A DNA stretch of 64,000 nt from Vibrio sp. SNU_ST1 (lineage in GTDB: Bacteria; Pseudomonadota; Gammaproteobacteria; Enterobacterales; Vibrionaceae), in contig NZ_CP130749.1 of assembly GCF_030563405.1 (NCBI RefSeq), positions 434,001 to 498,000 on the forward strand, given 5' to 3'. Below are positions 26,214 through 35,776 of this stretch, piece after piece (the stretch's first letter is position 1; every line of letters starts with the position of its first letter). The notes beneath the pieces were generated by a model. That model was not told the DNA's origin and ran no database searches. It worked only from the letters and a program-made list of their open reading frames with translations. Position numbers and translations under genes: made by a program.

Positions 26214-26534
26214 TTAAGCGACGACAACCGCTGTGCCGCTGGCTGATACCATCAGCATGCCATTACCTGTTCCTAAGACTTCATAATCGATATCGACACC
26301 AACCACTGCGTTTGCACCCGCTTCAATCGCTTTCTGCTCTAGCTCTTTGAATGCGTAGTTACGTGCTTTCTCCAGTTCCTTTTCATAGGTGCCAGAACGT
26401 CCACCGACGAAGTCTCGAATACCTGAAAACATATCCTTGAATACGTTAACCCCGAGAATGGCTTCTCCAGCAATAACCCCTTTGTAATCGACAATGCGTT
26501 TGCCTTCGACAGATTGTGTAGTGGTAATAATCAT
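26214..26534 (-). CDS. ybjQ: YbjQ-family protein (UPF0145, putative heavy-metal-binding domain)
   Basis: A 106-residue YbjQ/UPF0145 protein of normal length. Family features are [24 protein letters not shown] at the start, [15 protein letters not shown] in the middle and the repeated fold segment [15 protein letters not shown]. The family forms small pentameric rings; its function is not established. It is encoded 72 bp after the LysR gene on the same strand, and the region between holds the 15-bp stop-codon repeats of the LysR gene. Confidence 0.88.
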   Translation of the reverse strand: MIITTTQSVEGKRIVDYKGVIAGEAILGVNVFKDMFSGIRDFVGGRSGTYEKELEKARNYAFKELEQKAIEAGANAVVGVDIDYEVLGTGNGMLMVSASGTAVVVA

Positions 26535-26546
26535 AGTGGCCTCTGT

Positions 26547-26621
26547 AAGTTAGATGATTGGTTACTAGGTGAGTTGTTACTAGTTGATTTGTTACTTGGT
26601 GATTAGTTACTCGCTGAGTTT
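26547..26621 (-). repeat. 15-bp tandem repeats duplicating the last five codons of the LysR gene
   Basis: Units at 26607-26621 (coding, with stop), 26592-26606, 26577-26591 and 26562-26576, plus a degenerate unit at 26547-26561. On the minus strand the units read AAACTCAGCGAGTAA, CTAATCACCAAGTAA, CAAATCAACTAGTAA and CAACTCACCTAGTAA. Each ends in TAA in the gene's own frame. Confidence 0.85.
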
Positions 26622-27521
26622 TGTATCTGAGCGCGTGAATTCATGCCTTAACCATGTTCTCAGTTTTAGCACACTTTCTTGTTTTAATTTGTTTTTTGGA
26701 CAAACGAAATAGAAATCTTGATGGGGGTTAGCCACTGGCTCACTAATTTCGACCAGCATGCCATGGCTGATGTCATCTTTCACAAACAAGCGGTGAGTGA
26801 CTAATACACCAAGCGAACGAATGGCAGCTTGCACGGCTTGAATCGAGACATCGAATGTCAAGTTACTGTGGAACGTCGGCATGGGTATTTGGTAATGATC
26901 GCACCACACCTGCCAGTCATGCTGTCTTCTTGGGTTGAATACACCAATGGTTGGGTTTTGTTTCACCAGTTGTTCAACGCTTAATCCCATTTGGTTTTTC
27001 AATAGTGCAGGGCTGCACACCAATACCAGATCATCGTTACCGAGCTTTTCGCTGTAATATTGGTCCCACTCGCTCGGTTTGCCGTGCACAAGCGCGATGT
27101 CGACACCTTCTTGCTCTATGTCGAAAGTGCCCGTTAACGTGGATATGCGAATATCAAGAGAGGGAGCAAAGCTTTGGAATTCCGAGACTCGCGGGATCCA
27201 CCAGTGCATGGCGAGTGAGTTCACCATGTTGAGGGTGATGCGGTGGTCGTTAGGCGTTTTGGCGAGTTCTTCTGTGGCTTCTATTACTTGTTCCAGTGCT
27301 GGTGCGACTTTTCGATAATATCGCTTACCTGCTGCATTGAGTACAACACGACGGCCCACACGTTGGAATAGCGGTTTGTTGACCAGTTGCTCCAATGATT
27401 TTATCGCTTGGCTTACCGCTGAATGGCTGACATACAACACGCGAGCGGCTTCGGTCATGCTGCCTGTTTCGGCTACAGCAATGAAAGCATAAACGGATTT
27501 AAGTGGAACGAGTTTCTTCAT
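26607..27521 (-). CDS. LysR-family regulator (GcvA-like)
   Basis: A 304-residue LysR-type regulator. The N-terminal winged helix is VYAFIAVAETGSMTEAARVLYVSHSAVSQAIKSLE (about residues 9-43, here cited in full only as a position), followed by an effector domain of the GcvA group (NMVNSLAMHWWIPRV). It is divergent from the EamA transporter gene at 27613, the classical arrangement for a LysR protein controlling its neighbour. The last five codons with the stop are repeated in tandem downstream. Confidence 0.85.
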   Translation of the reverse strand: MKKLVPLKSVYAFIAVAETGSMTEAARVLYVSHSAVSQAIKSLEQLVNKPLFQRVGRRVVLNAAGKRYYRKVAPALEQVIEATEELAKTPNDHRITLNMVNSLAMHWWIPRVSEFQSFAPSLDIRISTLTGTFDIEQEGVDIALVHGKPSEWDQYYSEKLGNDDLVLVCSPALLKNQMGLSVEQLVKQNPTIGVFNPRRQHDWQVWCDHYQIPMPTFHSNLTFDVSIQAVQAAIRSLGVLVTHRLFVKDDISHGMLVEISEPVANPHQDFYFVCPKNKLKQESVLKLRTWLRHEFTRSDTKLSE

Positions 27522-27612
27522 TGGTAAGTTTTCCTTACAGTTGTGGTTAATATTACTCGCTATTTCTCATCACGTCACGCCTCTAAAATAGCTGTCATAG
27601 GAGGTGATAATT

Positions 27613-28647
27613 ATGTCTGATATTACCAAGGCGACGACTTTCATGTTGTTGTCGACATTCAGTTTGTCTTTAAGTGGCTTAATGGCCAAATATCTATCTG
27701 AAGTGATGCCTACTTCGTTACTCAGTTTTGTGCGTTTTTTCTTACCCAGTCTGTTTTTATTTCTTTTTCTGACCTTTTATAAGATCAGCAAGCCGACACG
27801 AGAAATGTGGAAACCGTCAGTGATGCGGGCGATCTTTATGGTGGCGTGCCAGTGGTGTTTCCTTACTTCACTACAAACTTTAACTCTGGTTGAAGGGGTA
27901 GTGTTGTTCAGCACTGGTCCTCTGTTTATTCCATTGTTAGAAAAGTTAATGTTTGGCACCAAGATTCATACAACGACGATAGTGTGTTTAGTTGTCACCT
28001 TTGTTGGCGTAGTGATGATGGCTGGGGACTGGTCGCAGTTTGAATTTGGCTCAGAGTTCTTTAGGCCAGCGTTGTTGCTGGGGTTATTGGCGGGTGTGTT
28101 TAATTCGGGTTCACAAGTGAGCTTGTACCGGGCGTCTAAAACCAGCTTGACTCCGGCAGAGCTTAACGCGTGGACCTTTTTAGTTGCGGCAATGATTGTG
28201 ATACCAATGGTGGTGTTTACTTCAGTTTCTGCGGTTCCTGAGGTGATTGAAAGTGCTGAAAAAGGTTTCCTGTCGGCGTTGTTGTCTTTTGACGATTTAC
28301 GTTGGATTGCTCTCGGAGCTTTCGGACTTGCACTGTTTACCATCAATACCCAAATCTTCCGTTCCAAGGCGTATAAGCTGGCAGACAGCGGTTCCCAGTT
28401 GGCACCTCTGATTTTTACAAACATGTTGTTTAGCGCGTTATGGCAGGGTTTGTTCTTTGATGATGTGTTTTCTATTCAGCAGATGATTGGCATTAACCTG
28501 ATTGTTGTGGCGAGCATTACCAACACGCTATTAGCGAAGAGACATAGCAAGGCGAAAGCCAACCAGACACCGCGAGTTACAGTGGCTGTAGCGACGGTAG
28601 CCACTGTAGTGGACGTTGCGGTGTTGGATTCTGCTGCTAAAAACTAA
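27613..28647 (+). CDS. EamA-family (DMT) transporter
   Basis: A 344-residue exporter with about ten membrane helices in two EamA repeats. ATG 27613 is chosen because a full AGGAGGTGA ribosome site lies 5 bp upstream. A GTG at 27604 in the same frame lies inside that site and cannot be the start. The C-terminal tail is unusually rich in alanine, threonine and valine (VTVAVATVATVVDVAVLD). It probably exports a small metabolite under control of the divergent LysR regulator. Confidence 0.8.
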   Translation: MSDITKATTFMLLSTFSLSLSGLMAKYLSEVMPTSLLSFVRFFLPSLFLFLFLTFYKISKPTREMWKPSVMRAIFMVACQWCFLTSLQTLTLVEGVVLFSTGPLFIPLLEKLMFGTKIHTTTIVCLVVTFVGVVMMAGDWSQFEFGSEFFRPALLLGLLAGVFNSGSQVSLYRASKTSLTPAELNAWTFLVAAMIVIPMVVFTSVSAVPEVIESAEKGFLSALLSFDDLRWIALGAFGLALFTINTQIFRSKAYKLADSGSQLAPLIFTNMLFSALWQGLFFDDVFSIQQMIGINLIVVASITNTLLAKRHSKAKANQTPRVTVAVATVATVVDVAVLDSAAKN

Positions 28648-28689
28648 TCATTGATCTTATAGCCTAAAGACTAAATGGTTAGCTCAAAC

Positions 28690-31600
28690 TTAAAATAATG
28701 AGCGTATGTACTCTTTTACTCGGTCGATGTGTTGGTTTGGTTCAATCTCGCAACGCTGTTTAGTCTCTAGGAATCGCTCAGCGTATTTGTCATAGATTTT
28801 GTTTTCTAAGAACAGCAAATACAGCTTGGGATCGATATGACCGCTGGTCGCCATGTCGGTCATGATGTTGAGTGATTCGCTTAGGAGTTTGCCTTTCTTA
28901 TACGGGCGATCACTAGAGGTGAGCGCTTCAAAGACATCAGCAATGGCCATCGCTCTGGACGGCAGAGGTAATTGGTCTTCGCTTAAGCCTCTTGGGTAGC
29001 CCTTACCGTCGATACGCTCGTGGTGTCCACTAGCGATATCCGGAATATTCTGGAGGTAAGGCGGATAAGGCAGCTTGTTAAGCATGGTGAAGGTTTGAAT
29101 AATATGATCGTTGATCATGAAACGTTCTTCATCGTTTAACGTGCCACGACGAACTTTCAAATTGTGCAGTTCACCTTGGTTGTATTTGACCTCTCCTGGC
29201 TTAAGCACAAACGCTTCTTGCCATACATCAGTAGGGCTAAAGCCATTATCCCACGGTATTTTATGCTCAGGTTTATCGGCAAGTAGCGGTTCCATAACCG
29301 GCAGAGTTTGCTTGGTTTTAATTGGCTCTAAGGGATTTGGTTCTTCGGTATTTGGTTCAGCGGTATATTGTGTTGCTGAAGTTTGCTTCGTGTTAAACCT
29401 CTCTTCTTCAGACCATGACAGCCCCAATTGATCATCCAGCGTGCGTTTCCATTGGCGTTTAGCTATTTGGTCCAAGCGTTCGAGTTGTGCTTCTGTCATC
29501 GACTCACCACCAAGGTTGCACTCTGCAACGAAGGCAAATTCTTCATCCAATTCTGACAAGCTTTGTTCGAGGATCGTAAGCTGATCCTCTTGAAGCGCTC
29601 CGTTCGCTATGGCTTTCCAATAATCGGTTTCCGCTTGTTGTTTCAATAACTCAAAACGCATTCGCACTTCGTGGATTCGGTCATATATCGTTTCTAGTTT
29701 TGTTGCCTTATCCACGACATATTCTGGTGTCGTCACTTTGCCACAATCGTGCAACCAAGCAGCCAGCATGAGTTCTTCCCATTGTTTATTATCCAATGAG
29801 AATTGCGGGTAATAGCGGTCATCATCAATGGTTGCTTGAGTTAGCCATTTGGTGAGCTCAGGTACTCGCTGGCAATGCCCACCCGTGTAAGGTGATTTGG
29901 TATCAATCGCTGATGCAATCAATTCGATAAAGGCATTAAGCATGTCTTTCTGTTGCTGCATTTGGTCAATGTTATCTTTGGCTATTTCAGCAAAGCTTAG
30001 CAACTCTCGCAAAAAAGCATGCTTATCTGCCTGCATTTTAGTAATCGGTCTTTCATAGCCAATTGTCACAATACCCACTAAAAGCTTCTCTCTGTTCAAT
30101 AGTGGAAACAGGTAAAGGTCTGAATTGAAGATTGAGTCTTGGTAGTAGTTAAGAACATTGTCTTCTCGGTTTAAGTGGATGATCTCCCCAGATTTAAGTT
30201 GGCACAACAACCAAGGGGTATGTTTGATGAAGTCATTAATGTCGGCTTTAAAGGGAATAATGGCGAGGTTAGCAGCAGTATCAAACACGTCTTTCTCTTT
30301 TGATTGGGTGAAAAGGACGATGGTTTCTGCTTTGGTAATTAAATAGCTTTGGTGAGCAATATTCTTGGCTAAGATCGAAAATTCCTGATTACCTGCAGTG
30401 TCTCTAAGTAGTGTTATCAGATCATGAAGCGTGTGTTCCATCAGCTCAATCGAATGGGTGAGGTTAGCCACTTCTTGAATCATGCTTTTGGGATAATGAG
30501 TACGCCTGAAGTCAAATCGAGCGATGTTGTCGGTGAGTTGCATCAGCGTATTAAGCGGCTGAGACAGTCGATTAGCAACAAACCATACGATAGCGAAGCA
30601 GATGAACAACATCCCAATCGCGACCGCAACTTGCTTGTCTCGCATTGAGATAAGATCAGCGAGCAGCTCATTGTGTGGCGTCGCTTCTGCCAAGTATAAG
30701 GTGACGTTTTGAGTGAGTTGAACCGGCGTTAGCGTTAATGCCCAAGTGTTTAAGTTGTATTCAACGTTTTTTAGGTTGAGATTAAACTTCTCTTCATCAG
30801 AGATAAGCGGCGCTATGACGGAAGCTTTCAATGCTTCCATCTGTTCACGTTTGGGCACATTAAAGAAGCTTTGGTCTTGCTCACTACCAGAGAGCTTTCC
30901 CGTCGCTTGGTTATTCGTTTTCTCAATTTTATTTGGGTCATTAGGCTGTGAGGTAAGCTTGGGAATTGATAGATCAAGTTGATGCTGACCGAGAAGATTA
31001 AAATGTTGGTCGAACAAGGCGAGTCGAGTTTGCGGAGAGTAGGCCAATTCACTGATCTGGGAAGAGAGAGATTTCAACGTGAAGTCGGCACCAACGACAT
31101 GCTTGCCATCCAAAGAACGTCTAGAAAGCGTAATGCCATTGGTTTGCAGGAAATAGAATAGGTAGGGCTCAGAAAGTTGTATTGAGCCGTCAGGCTTTGC
31201 GTTACGAAACCAAGGTCGAGTCGTAGGGTTGAACTTACTCTCGGCTTGTCGGGTACTGATCACTTGATGTGCGCCATCGAGAAAGGTAATAAAGTTTTCA
31301 CCATCTAGATTGGTGGTGCTGACCATCATGGTCGCCTTGGCTGGGGCGTTGTTGTCGGCTCTCTGTTTAATGGAACTCAGAGGTCGAAAGATTCTGAAAT
31401 TACCATCTTCAGAGCCATAGAACAGGGCGACCAAGTTGGTATTTTGCTTGAAGATAATATCGACTGAAGCAAGCCAAGAATCTTTTTCGACAGAGGAGGT
31501 TTGATGGGCAACAAACGGGCTCACCGCCATCACGTTTAAGGTTGTGATGACAGGGGCAATGGCTTGTTTAAATACCGATTCTAGCTTGTCGCGATGTTCA

Positions 31601-31743
31601 TTGCTGACTTCGCGCACTGTGCCTAAAAGCAGTTCTTGAGAGTGCCGATAACTTATCGAAATCAGTACGGCACCGACAAGAGTTGTCAAAATTAAGAAAA
31701 GGCTAGTGATGTGGATACTCAGCGGATATCGTCTTCTTCTCAT
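28690..31743 (-). CDS. Cache-HAMP-GAF-HD-GYP sensor, probable cyclic-di-GMP phosphodiesterase
   Basis: A 1017-residue membrane sensor. A first helix (about 8-30) and a second (about 375-395) flank a periplasmic double-Cache-like domain. A HAMP linker, a GAF-like region (about 455-600) and an HD-GYP output follow. The HD half (GGHCQRVPELTKW, LHDCGKV, about 620-675) and the GYP half (SGHHERIDGKGYPRGL, about 904-919) both keep their metal and substrate residues. They are separated by an insertion of about 185 residues rich in E, K, Q and P. It should hydrolyse cyclic-di-GMP in response to a periplasmic small molecule. Monocistronic. Confidence 0.82.
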   Translation of the reverse strand: MRRRRYPLSIHITSLFLILTTLVGAVLISISYRHSQELLLGTVREVSNEHRDKLESVFKQAIAPVITTLNVMAVSPFVAHQTSSVEKDSWLASVDIIFKQNTNLVALFYGSEDGNFRIFRPLSSIKQRADNNAPAKATMMVSTTNLDGENFITFLDGAHQVISTRQAESKFNPTTRPWFRNAKPDGSIQLSEPYLFYFLQTNGITLSRRSLDGKHVVGADFTLKSLSSQISELAYSPQTRLALFDQHFNLLGQHQLDLSIPKLTSQPNDPNKIEKTNNQATGKLSGSEQDQSFFNVPKREQMEALKASVIAPLISDEEKFNLNLKNVEYNLNTWALTLTPVQLTQNVTLYLAEATPHNELLADLISMRDKQVAVAIGMLFICFAIVWFVANRLSQPLNTLMQLTDNIARFDFRRTHYPKSMIQEVANLTHSIELMEHTLHDLITLLRDTAGNQEFSILAKNIAHQSYLITKAETIVLFTQSKEKDVFDTAANLAIIPFKADINDFIKHTPWLLCQLKSGEIIHLNREDNVLNYYQDSIFNSDLYLFPLLNREKLLVGIVTIGYERPITKMQADKHAFLRELLSFAEIAKDNIDQMQQQKDMLNAFIELIASAIDTKSPYTGGHCQRVPELTKWLTQATIDDDRYYPQFSLDNKQWEELMLAAWLHDCGKVTTPEYVVDKATKLETIYDRIHEVRMRFELLKQQAETDYWKAIANGALQEDQLTILEQSLSELDEEFAFVAECNLGGESMTEAQLERLDQIAKRQWKRTLDDQLGLSWSEEERFNTKQTSATQYTAEPNTEEPNPLEPIKTKQTLPVMEPLLADKPEHKIPWDNGFSPTDVWQEAFVLKPGEVKYNQGELHNLKVRRGTLNDEERFMINDHIIQTFTMLNKLPYPPYLQNIPDIASGHHERIDGKGYPRGLSEDQLPLPSRAMAIADVFEALTSSDRPYKKGKLLSESLNIMTDMATSGHIDPKLYLLFLENKIYDKYAERFLETKQRCEIEPNQHIDRVKEYIRSLF

Positions 31744-32037
31744 CTAACACTCCAACTTGTGAACTGGTTTAAGTATTGACGAACTTGAGTAGGTTGCAAA
31801 AAATTGGCGCAATTACCTGAGTTTATTCGTTCTAGTTAGATACGACCAAGCGTTAGTGCGTTCTGGCTAACCACGTATTCTCGTGCAGTCTAAATAAACC
31901 CTCAGGTTTGGGTGCTAATTGTCACTTTCAGCTGATAAACTGGTCGAATTGTTGCCATTAAGCATTCCTTTTCAGAAAGCGGTTCAGGGATACCTTTTTG
32001 AAAAACGTTTAGAGACCAAGCTAGAGGGCATTGTTTC

Positions 32038-32784
32038 ATGGAACTCAAAGTAGATACCCACACTCACACATACGCAAGTGGTCATGCTTACAGCACGCTT
32101 ATCGAGAATGCCAAGTCGGCAAAACAAAATGGCTTAGACATGTTTTGTACCACTGATCATTCAGAGTCGATGCCGGGCGCGCCACATTATTGGTTCTTCA
32201 GCAACCAGCGTGTACTTCCTCGTTTTATCGAAGACGTTGCTATTATCCGCGGCGTGGAATCAAACATCATGAACACTCAAGGTGACATCGATATTCATCC
32301 GAGCGTTGATAAGAACTTGGATTGGGTGATCGCGAGTTTTCATGAGCCAGTATTTCGCCCATCGGATGTCGCTACCCATACAGAGGCTCTCGTGAATGTG
32401 ATTAAGGGCGGTCGAATCGATGCACTTGGCCACTTAGGGAACCCAAATTTTGATTTCGATTTTGAAGCTGTGATTGAATGCGCAGCTCAATATAACGTAG
32501 CAATCGAGATTAATAACACCACACTCAAAGGCAATAGCCGTGTTGGTAGTGTCGACCGTTGTTTCGAGATTGCGAGAATCGCAAAAGCGAAAGGGGCATT
32601 CATTACTACTGGAAGTGATGCGCATTTCTGCCAAGACGTGGGCGGGCTGGATCTTGTGTCTTCATTACTTGATGAGGTGGGCGTGGATTCCAGAAAGGTG
32701 ATCACTCATTCTCCAAAGCAATTCCTGTCATTTTTGGCGTTGCGCGGTCGTAATGAAATCCCAGAATACTCAGCTCTTATTTAA
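32038..32784 (+). CDS. ycdX: PHP-domain phosphatase YcdX
   Basis: A 248-residue PHP-family metal-dependent phosphatase, matching YcdX (245 residues in E. coli). The trinuclear metal ligands are visible in [38 protein letters not shown], and the C-terminal GSDAHF. In E. coli YcdX supports swarming motility. It has its own promoter region, about 295 bp from the HD-GYP gene, which is divergent. Confidence 0.9.
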   Translation: MELKVDTHTHTYASGHAYSTLIENAKSAKQNGLDMFCTTDHSESMPGAPHYWFFSNQRVLPRFIEDVAIIRGVESNIMNTQGDIDIHPSVDKNLDWVIASFHEPVFRPSDVATHTEALVNVIKGGRIDALGHLGNPNFDFDFEAVIECAAQYNVAIEINNTTLKGNSRVGSVDRCFEIARIAKAKGAFITTGSDAHFCQDVGGLDLVSSLLDEVGVDSRKVITHSPKQFLSFLALRGRNEIPEYSALI

Positions 32785-32928
32785 GAGAATGTCGGCGGGT
32801 TTGCATTTCGACACAATCAATTTTTGTGCCTGACAGATTTTTGTATACACTAGCCGAAAATAATAAAGTCGAAGTGCCACAGTAATGATGGCTCTAACTT
32901 CAAAGGCACCGCTTCACTTGGAGAAACA

Positions 32929-33324
32929 ATGAAAACTCGCTCAATCCTTTTATCTGGTTTAATCGCTGCTTCAGTATTGTCTGGCAACGCATTTGCTAAC
33001 GTAGACCTTAAGAAAAACATGCAAGAAATGAAGCTTGCGTTCAAACAAGCGGCAGAAGCTCAAAGCATTGAAGAGATGCAAAAGCCTATCGTTCGTTTAG
33101 ATACGCTAGTGGCAGAGCTGAAAACGGGTGTTTACCCAATAGAGAAAGAAGATAACTTCATGGAAGGCTTCAAAAAGATCAGTGCATCATTGGATAGCAT
33201 TGAGCAGAAGCTAGACCAAGGTGACTTCGAGTCAGCACAGCAGGAACTTCGTACTATTGACGGCCTTCGTGAAGAGTACCATGAGAAGCGTAACCCAAGC
33301 ATTTGGAGCAAAATCTTCGGTTAA
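32929..33324 (+). CDS. cybC: Cytochrome b562
   Basis: A 131-residue periplasmic four-helix-bundle haem protein. The signal peptide ends SGNAFA (about residue 23). The mature protein begins NVDLKKNMQEMK, with the axial methionine at mature residue 8. The axial histidine lies in REEYHEKRN near the C terminus, as in E. coli cytochrome b562 (Met7, His102). There is no CXXCH motif, so haem is held non-covalently. Physiological partner unknown. Confidence 0.85.
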   Translation: MKTRSILLSGLIAASVLSGNAFANVDLKKNMQEMKLAFKQAAEAQSIEEMQKPIVRLDTLVAELKTGVYPIEKEDNFMEGFKKISASLDSIEQKLDQGDFESAQQELRTIDGLREEYHEKRNPSIWSKIFG

Positions 33325-33650
33325 TTCGTTAATCATGAGCGTTTGCTAGATGCGTATCAAAGAGCAAAACCTCAAGATTCGACTTCTAAAACGTCGCCTT
33401 ACATTATTCTTTTTTAAGAAGGTATAACGCGTCGTTTTTTTATTGTCGTTTCTCTAAACAGTTTACTGCTATTTTTCTAGACATTTTACTGCTAATAGGC
33501 GCGTAACATTCTTTTGGCTCTTTCTTTGTAACCAGTTTTTAACTAAAAAGAGTGTGCGTTAGCTTCAATTTTTTAACTTGCTGTTAATCTTTACGTTTAC
33601 CTATATTCCAAGTTCCTCATAATAAGGGAAATTTATAAAGATTTGGAATA
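33325..33650. other. Intergenic stretch with a probable terminator
   Basis: A loose stem at about 33389-33440 (AAAACGTCGC with GCGTCGTTTT, one mismatch) ends in seven T and probably terminates cybC. The rest is an AT-rich promoter region. I saw no small gene in it. Confidence 0.5.
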
Positions 33651-34001
33651 ATGCGCCGAACCTCGTTCAATTTCTCCATGTTACTTGCAACAGCATTAAG
33701 CTGGGCGCTAGTGACATTAATGCCTGTTATCAATGCTCATGGTAATAGTGCGGGAGTATGGGCGTCGTTATGTACGGTCAATGGCTTTGAACTGGTTCAA
33801 ATTGAAGAAGGTGAACCTAATACTCATAAAGGAAAGCCGTGCCCTTTTAGCCATTTTTCCACGTTTCACCAAGACGAACTTCCAACTACACTACTGACAA
33901 CTCGATTGAGTTCTATTGTCTCAGACAGCTACGCTTTTTTGGCTCTAAGTGAAGGCTACACGAGACAAGCCCCTCGCGCCCCTCCCTTTGTAAGTGCTTA
34001 A
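33651..34001 (+). CDS. Small exported protein, DUF2946-like
   Basis: A 116-residue protein with an N-terminal signal sequence or anchor (about residues 10-29, cleavage plausible after NAHG). It has the arrangement of DUF2946 proteins: a mid-protein SLCTVNG segment and a later CPFSHF segment, although the family often has a second cysteine in the CP motif. It lies 111 bp before a PepSY membrane protein, a common pairing in metal-related loci. A metal (iron or copper) link is inference from that neighbour. Confidence 0.55.
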   Translation: MRRTSFNFSMLLATALSWALVTLMPVINAHGNSAGVWASLCTVNGFELVQIEEGEPNTHKGKPCPFSHFSTFHQDELPTTLLTTRLSSIVSDSYAFLALSEGYTRQAPRAPPFVSA

Positions 34002-34112
34002 ACCTCACTCATTAAAATAATTAAAAAATATAGTATTAAGTAAAGTTAAACATGCCTTAGTGACTTTCTGATTTTTCAGAAGGTTCGTTTGCGCATGTAA
34101 AAGGAAATAATA

Positions 34113-35648
34113 ATGTTGAGAAATGAATCTCAAACTACTGTGAAGGCACAAGCGACTTCGCAGTCTACAAGCAGTGCAACAACCGGTTCGAAAACCCATA
34201 TAAAAAGCAAAGAGCGTAATAAAACCCTCTACTTTCTCACCTGGCGCTGGCACTTCTATGCTGGTCTATTCGTTATCCCATTCATGCTGATGCTAAGTGT
34301 TACTGGTTTAGTGATGTTGTTTGACGATGAGATCGAACTGGCTTTTCATCAAGAAGCGATTGAAATTGCAGTATCCGGTGAGCCGATCAAGATTTCACAG
34401 CAGTTAGCGGCAGTGCAAAATCAATATCCACAAGGCTCGGTGACACAGTTTGTACCGAGCAAAGCTCCTGAATTAGCTAACCGCTTTTCAGTATCACTGG
34501 AAGATGGAACTTCCGTTTTCGCGACTGTGAATCAATACACTGGCGAAGTGGTAGGAGAAATCCCGCGCAGCGATAGCCTATATCAGCTGGCGAATGACAT
34601 TCACGGCACTTTGTTGATTGGTGATTGGGGGGATTACCTAATTGAAGTTGCAATAAGCTTATCGATTCTTTTACTTATCAGTGGTATTTACTTATGGTTA
34701 CCGAGAGATAATGCGAGCCGCGCCGGTTTTCTTAAGCTGAGAGTTTCATCTGGGCCACGTGTACTGATGCGTGATCTGCATGCGAACATTGGTGGCACGC
34801 TATCTCTTATTCTGCTGCTTTTTATTCTCTCAGGATTGGCGTGGACAGGTTTTTGGGGTGGTAAATTGGTTCAAGCATGGAGCACTTTCCCGCCTCAAAT
34901 GTGGGACGATATTCCATTGTCAGATAAGACTCACGCTTCCCTCAATCATGGCTCAGAAGAAGAGCTTCCATGGAATCTAGAACAGACACCGCTGCCTTTG
35001 TCTCAAGATCAGCCAGCAGAACACGTCCATCAAGTAGAAGAGGCGCCTGAAGCCCATGATCATTCTAAGATGGATGAAGACCACTCTCAGCATGTGTTGT
35101 CAGCTAGCAGCTTCGAGATTGATGACGTTATTGAAAAGGCACACTCACTTGACTTTACACAGTACAAGGTGAATTTCCCTCGTTCAGAAACGGGTGTTTA
35201 CACGGTGACGGCCAATACCATGGGCGGCGATATCATCGATCCAACGCAGGATCGTACGACACACCTAGACCAATATTCTGGTCGTATTTTGGGTGAGGTG
35301 ACATGGCAAGATTATAACTTCATTGCCAAGACGTTAGCGGTTGGTATTTCATTGCATCAAGGCGACATCAGCATCATCAACAAGCTTCTAAATGCCTTGT
35401 TTTGTTTGGCGTTCATTGTTGTGTCAGTGACAGGCGGTGTGATGTGGTGGATGCGCAGACCTTCAGGTCAAAGAAAGCTTGGTACGCCACCGAAGTTTGG
35501 TGATGCAGGGCTTTGGAAGACAGGCTTAGTGACCGTGATAGTTATTTCAGTACTGTTTCCACTCGCGGGGGCGACGATTGTGACTGCAATGCTATTGGAT
35601 TGGTTACTGTTTTCACGCGTTGAGAGATTCAAGACCGCGTTGAGTTAA
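34113..35648 (+). CDS. PepSY-domain membrane protein with histidine-rich loop
   Basis: A 511-residue PepSY-associated TM protein. About four to five helices are visible: 45-70 (HFYAGLFVIPFMLMLSVTGLVMLF), near 180-200, 230-250, 425-445 and 465-490. PepSY-type domains sit in the periplasmic parts. A loop around residues 295-325 is rich in histidine and acidic residues (EHVHQVEEAPEAHDHSKM, then DEDHSQHV). This family includes putative ferric-siderophore reductases and iron-regulated membrane proteins. The loop suggests metal binding. Followed by a strong terminator. Confidence 0.8.
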   Translation: MLRNESQTTVKAQATSQSTSSATTGSKTHIKSKERNKTLYFLTWRWHFYAGLFVIPFMLMLSVTGLVMLFDDEIELAFHQEAIEIAVSGEPIKISQQLAAVQNQYPQGSVTQFVPSKAPELANRFSVSLEDGTSVFATVNQYTGEVVGEIPRSDSLYQLANDIHGTLLIGDWGDYLIEVAISLSILLLISGIYLWLPRDNASRAGFLKLRVSSGPRVLMRDLHANIGGTLSLILLLFILSGLAWTGFWGGKLVQAWSTFPPQMWDDIPLSDKTHASLNHGSEEELPWNLEQTPLPLSQDQPAEHVHQVEEAPEAHDHSKMDEDHSQHVLSASSFEIDDVIEKAHSLDFTQYKVNFPRSETGVYTVTANTMGGDIIDPTQDRTTHLDQYSGRILGEVTWQDYNFIAKTLAVGISLHQGDISIINKLLNALFCLAFIVVSVTGGVMWWMRRPSGQRKLGTPPKFGDAGLWKTGLVTVIVISVLFPLAGATIVTAMLLDWLLFSRVERFKTALS

Positions 35649-35657
35649 TTGACATGC

Positions 35658-35693
35658 AAACGGACTTTCTCGGCTTGAGAAGGTCCGTTTATT
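35658..35693 (+). terminator. Intrinsic terminator after the PepSY gene
   Basis: AAACGGACTTTCTC (35658-35671) pairs with GAGAAGGTCCGTTT (35677-35690) with one G-T pair around a 5-base loop. Confidence 0.85.
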
Positions 35694-35725
35694 AATCAGA
35701 TGGGCGATTTTTTTGTGAGGAAGAC

Positions 35726-35776
35726 TTTAGACTTGATACAGCTCTAGATTTGATAACGCTTTAGATCTGATAAAGC
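35726..35776 (-). repeat. 17-bp tandem repeats over the stop codon of yaeR
   Basis: Three exact 17-bp units on the plus strand: TTTAGACTTGATACAGC (35726), TCTAGATTTGATAACGC (35743) and TTTAGATCTGATAAAGC (35760). The last contains the final codons and stop of the minus-strand VOC gene; the others lie downstream of it. Confidence 0.82.

Noticed and set aside
27604..27612. GTG as start of the EamA transporter
   Set aside because: It lies within the AGGAGGTGA ribosome-binding site of the ATG at 27613.
33325..33341. 8-bp repeat at the cybC stop codon as another stop-codon array
   Set aside because: Only GTTAATTC and GTTAATCA, two short units, which could be chance.
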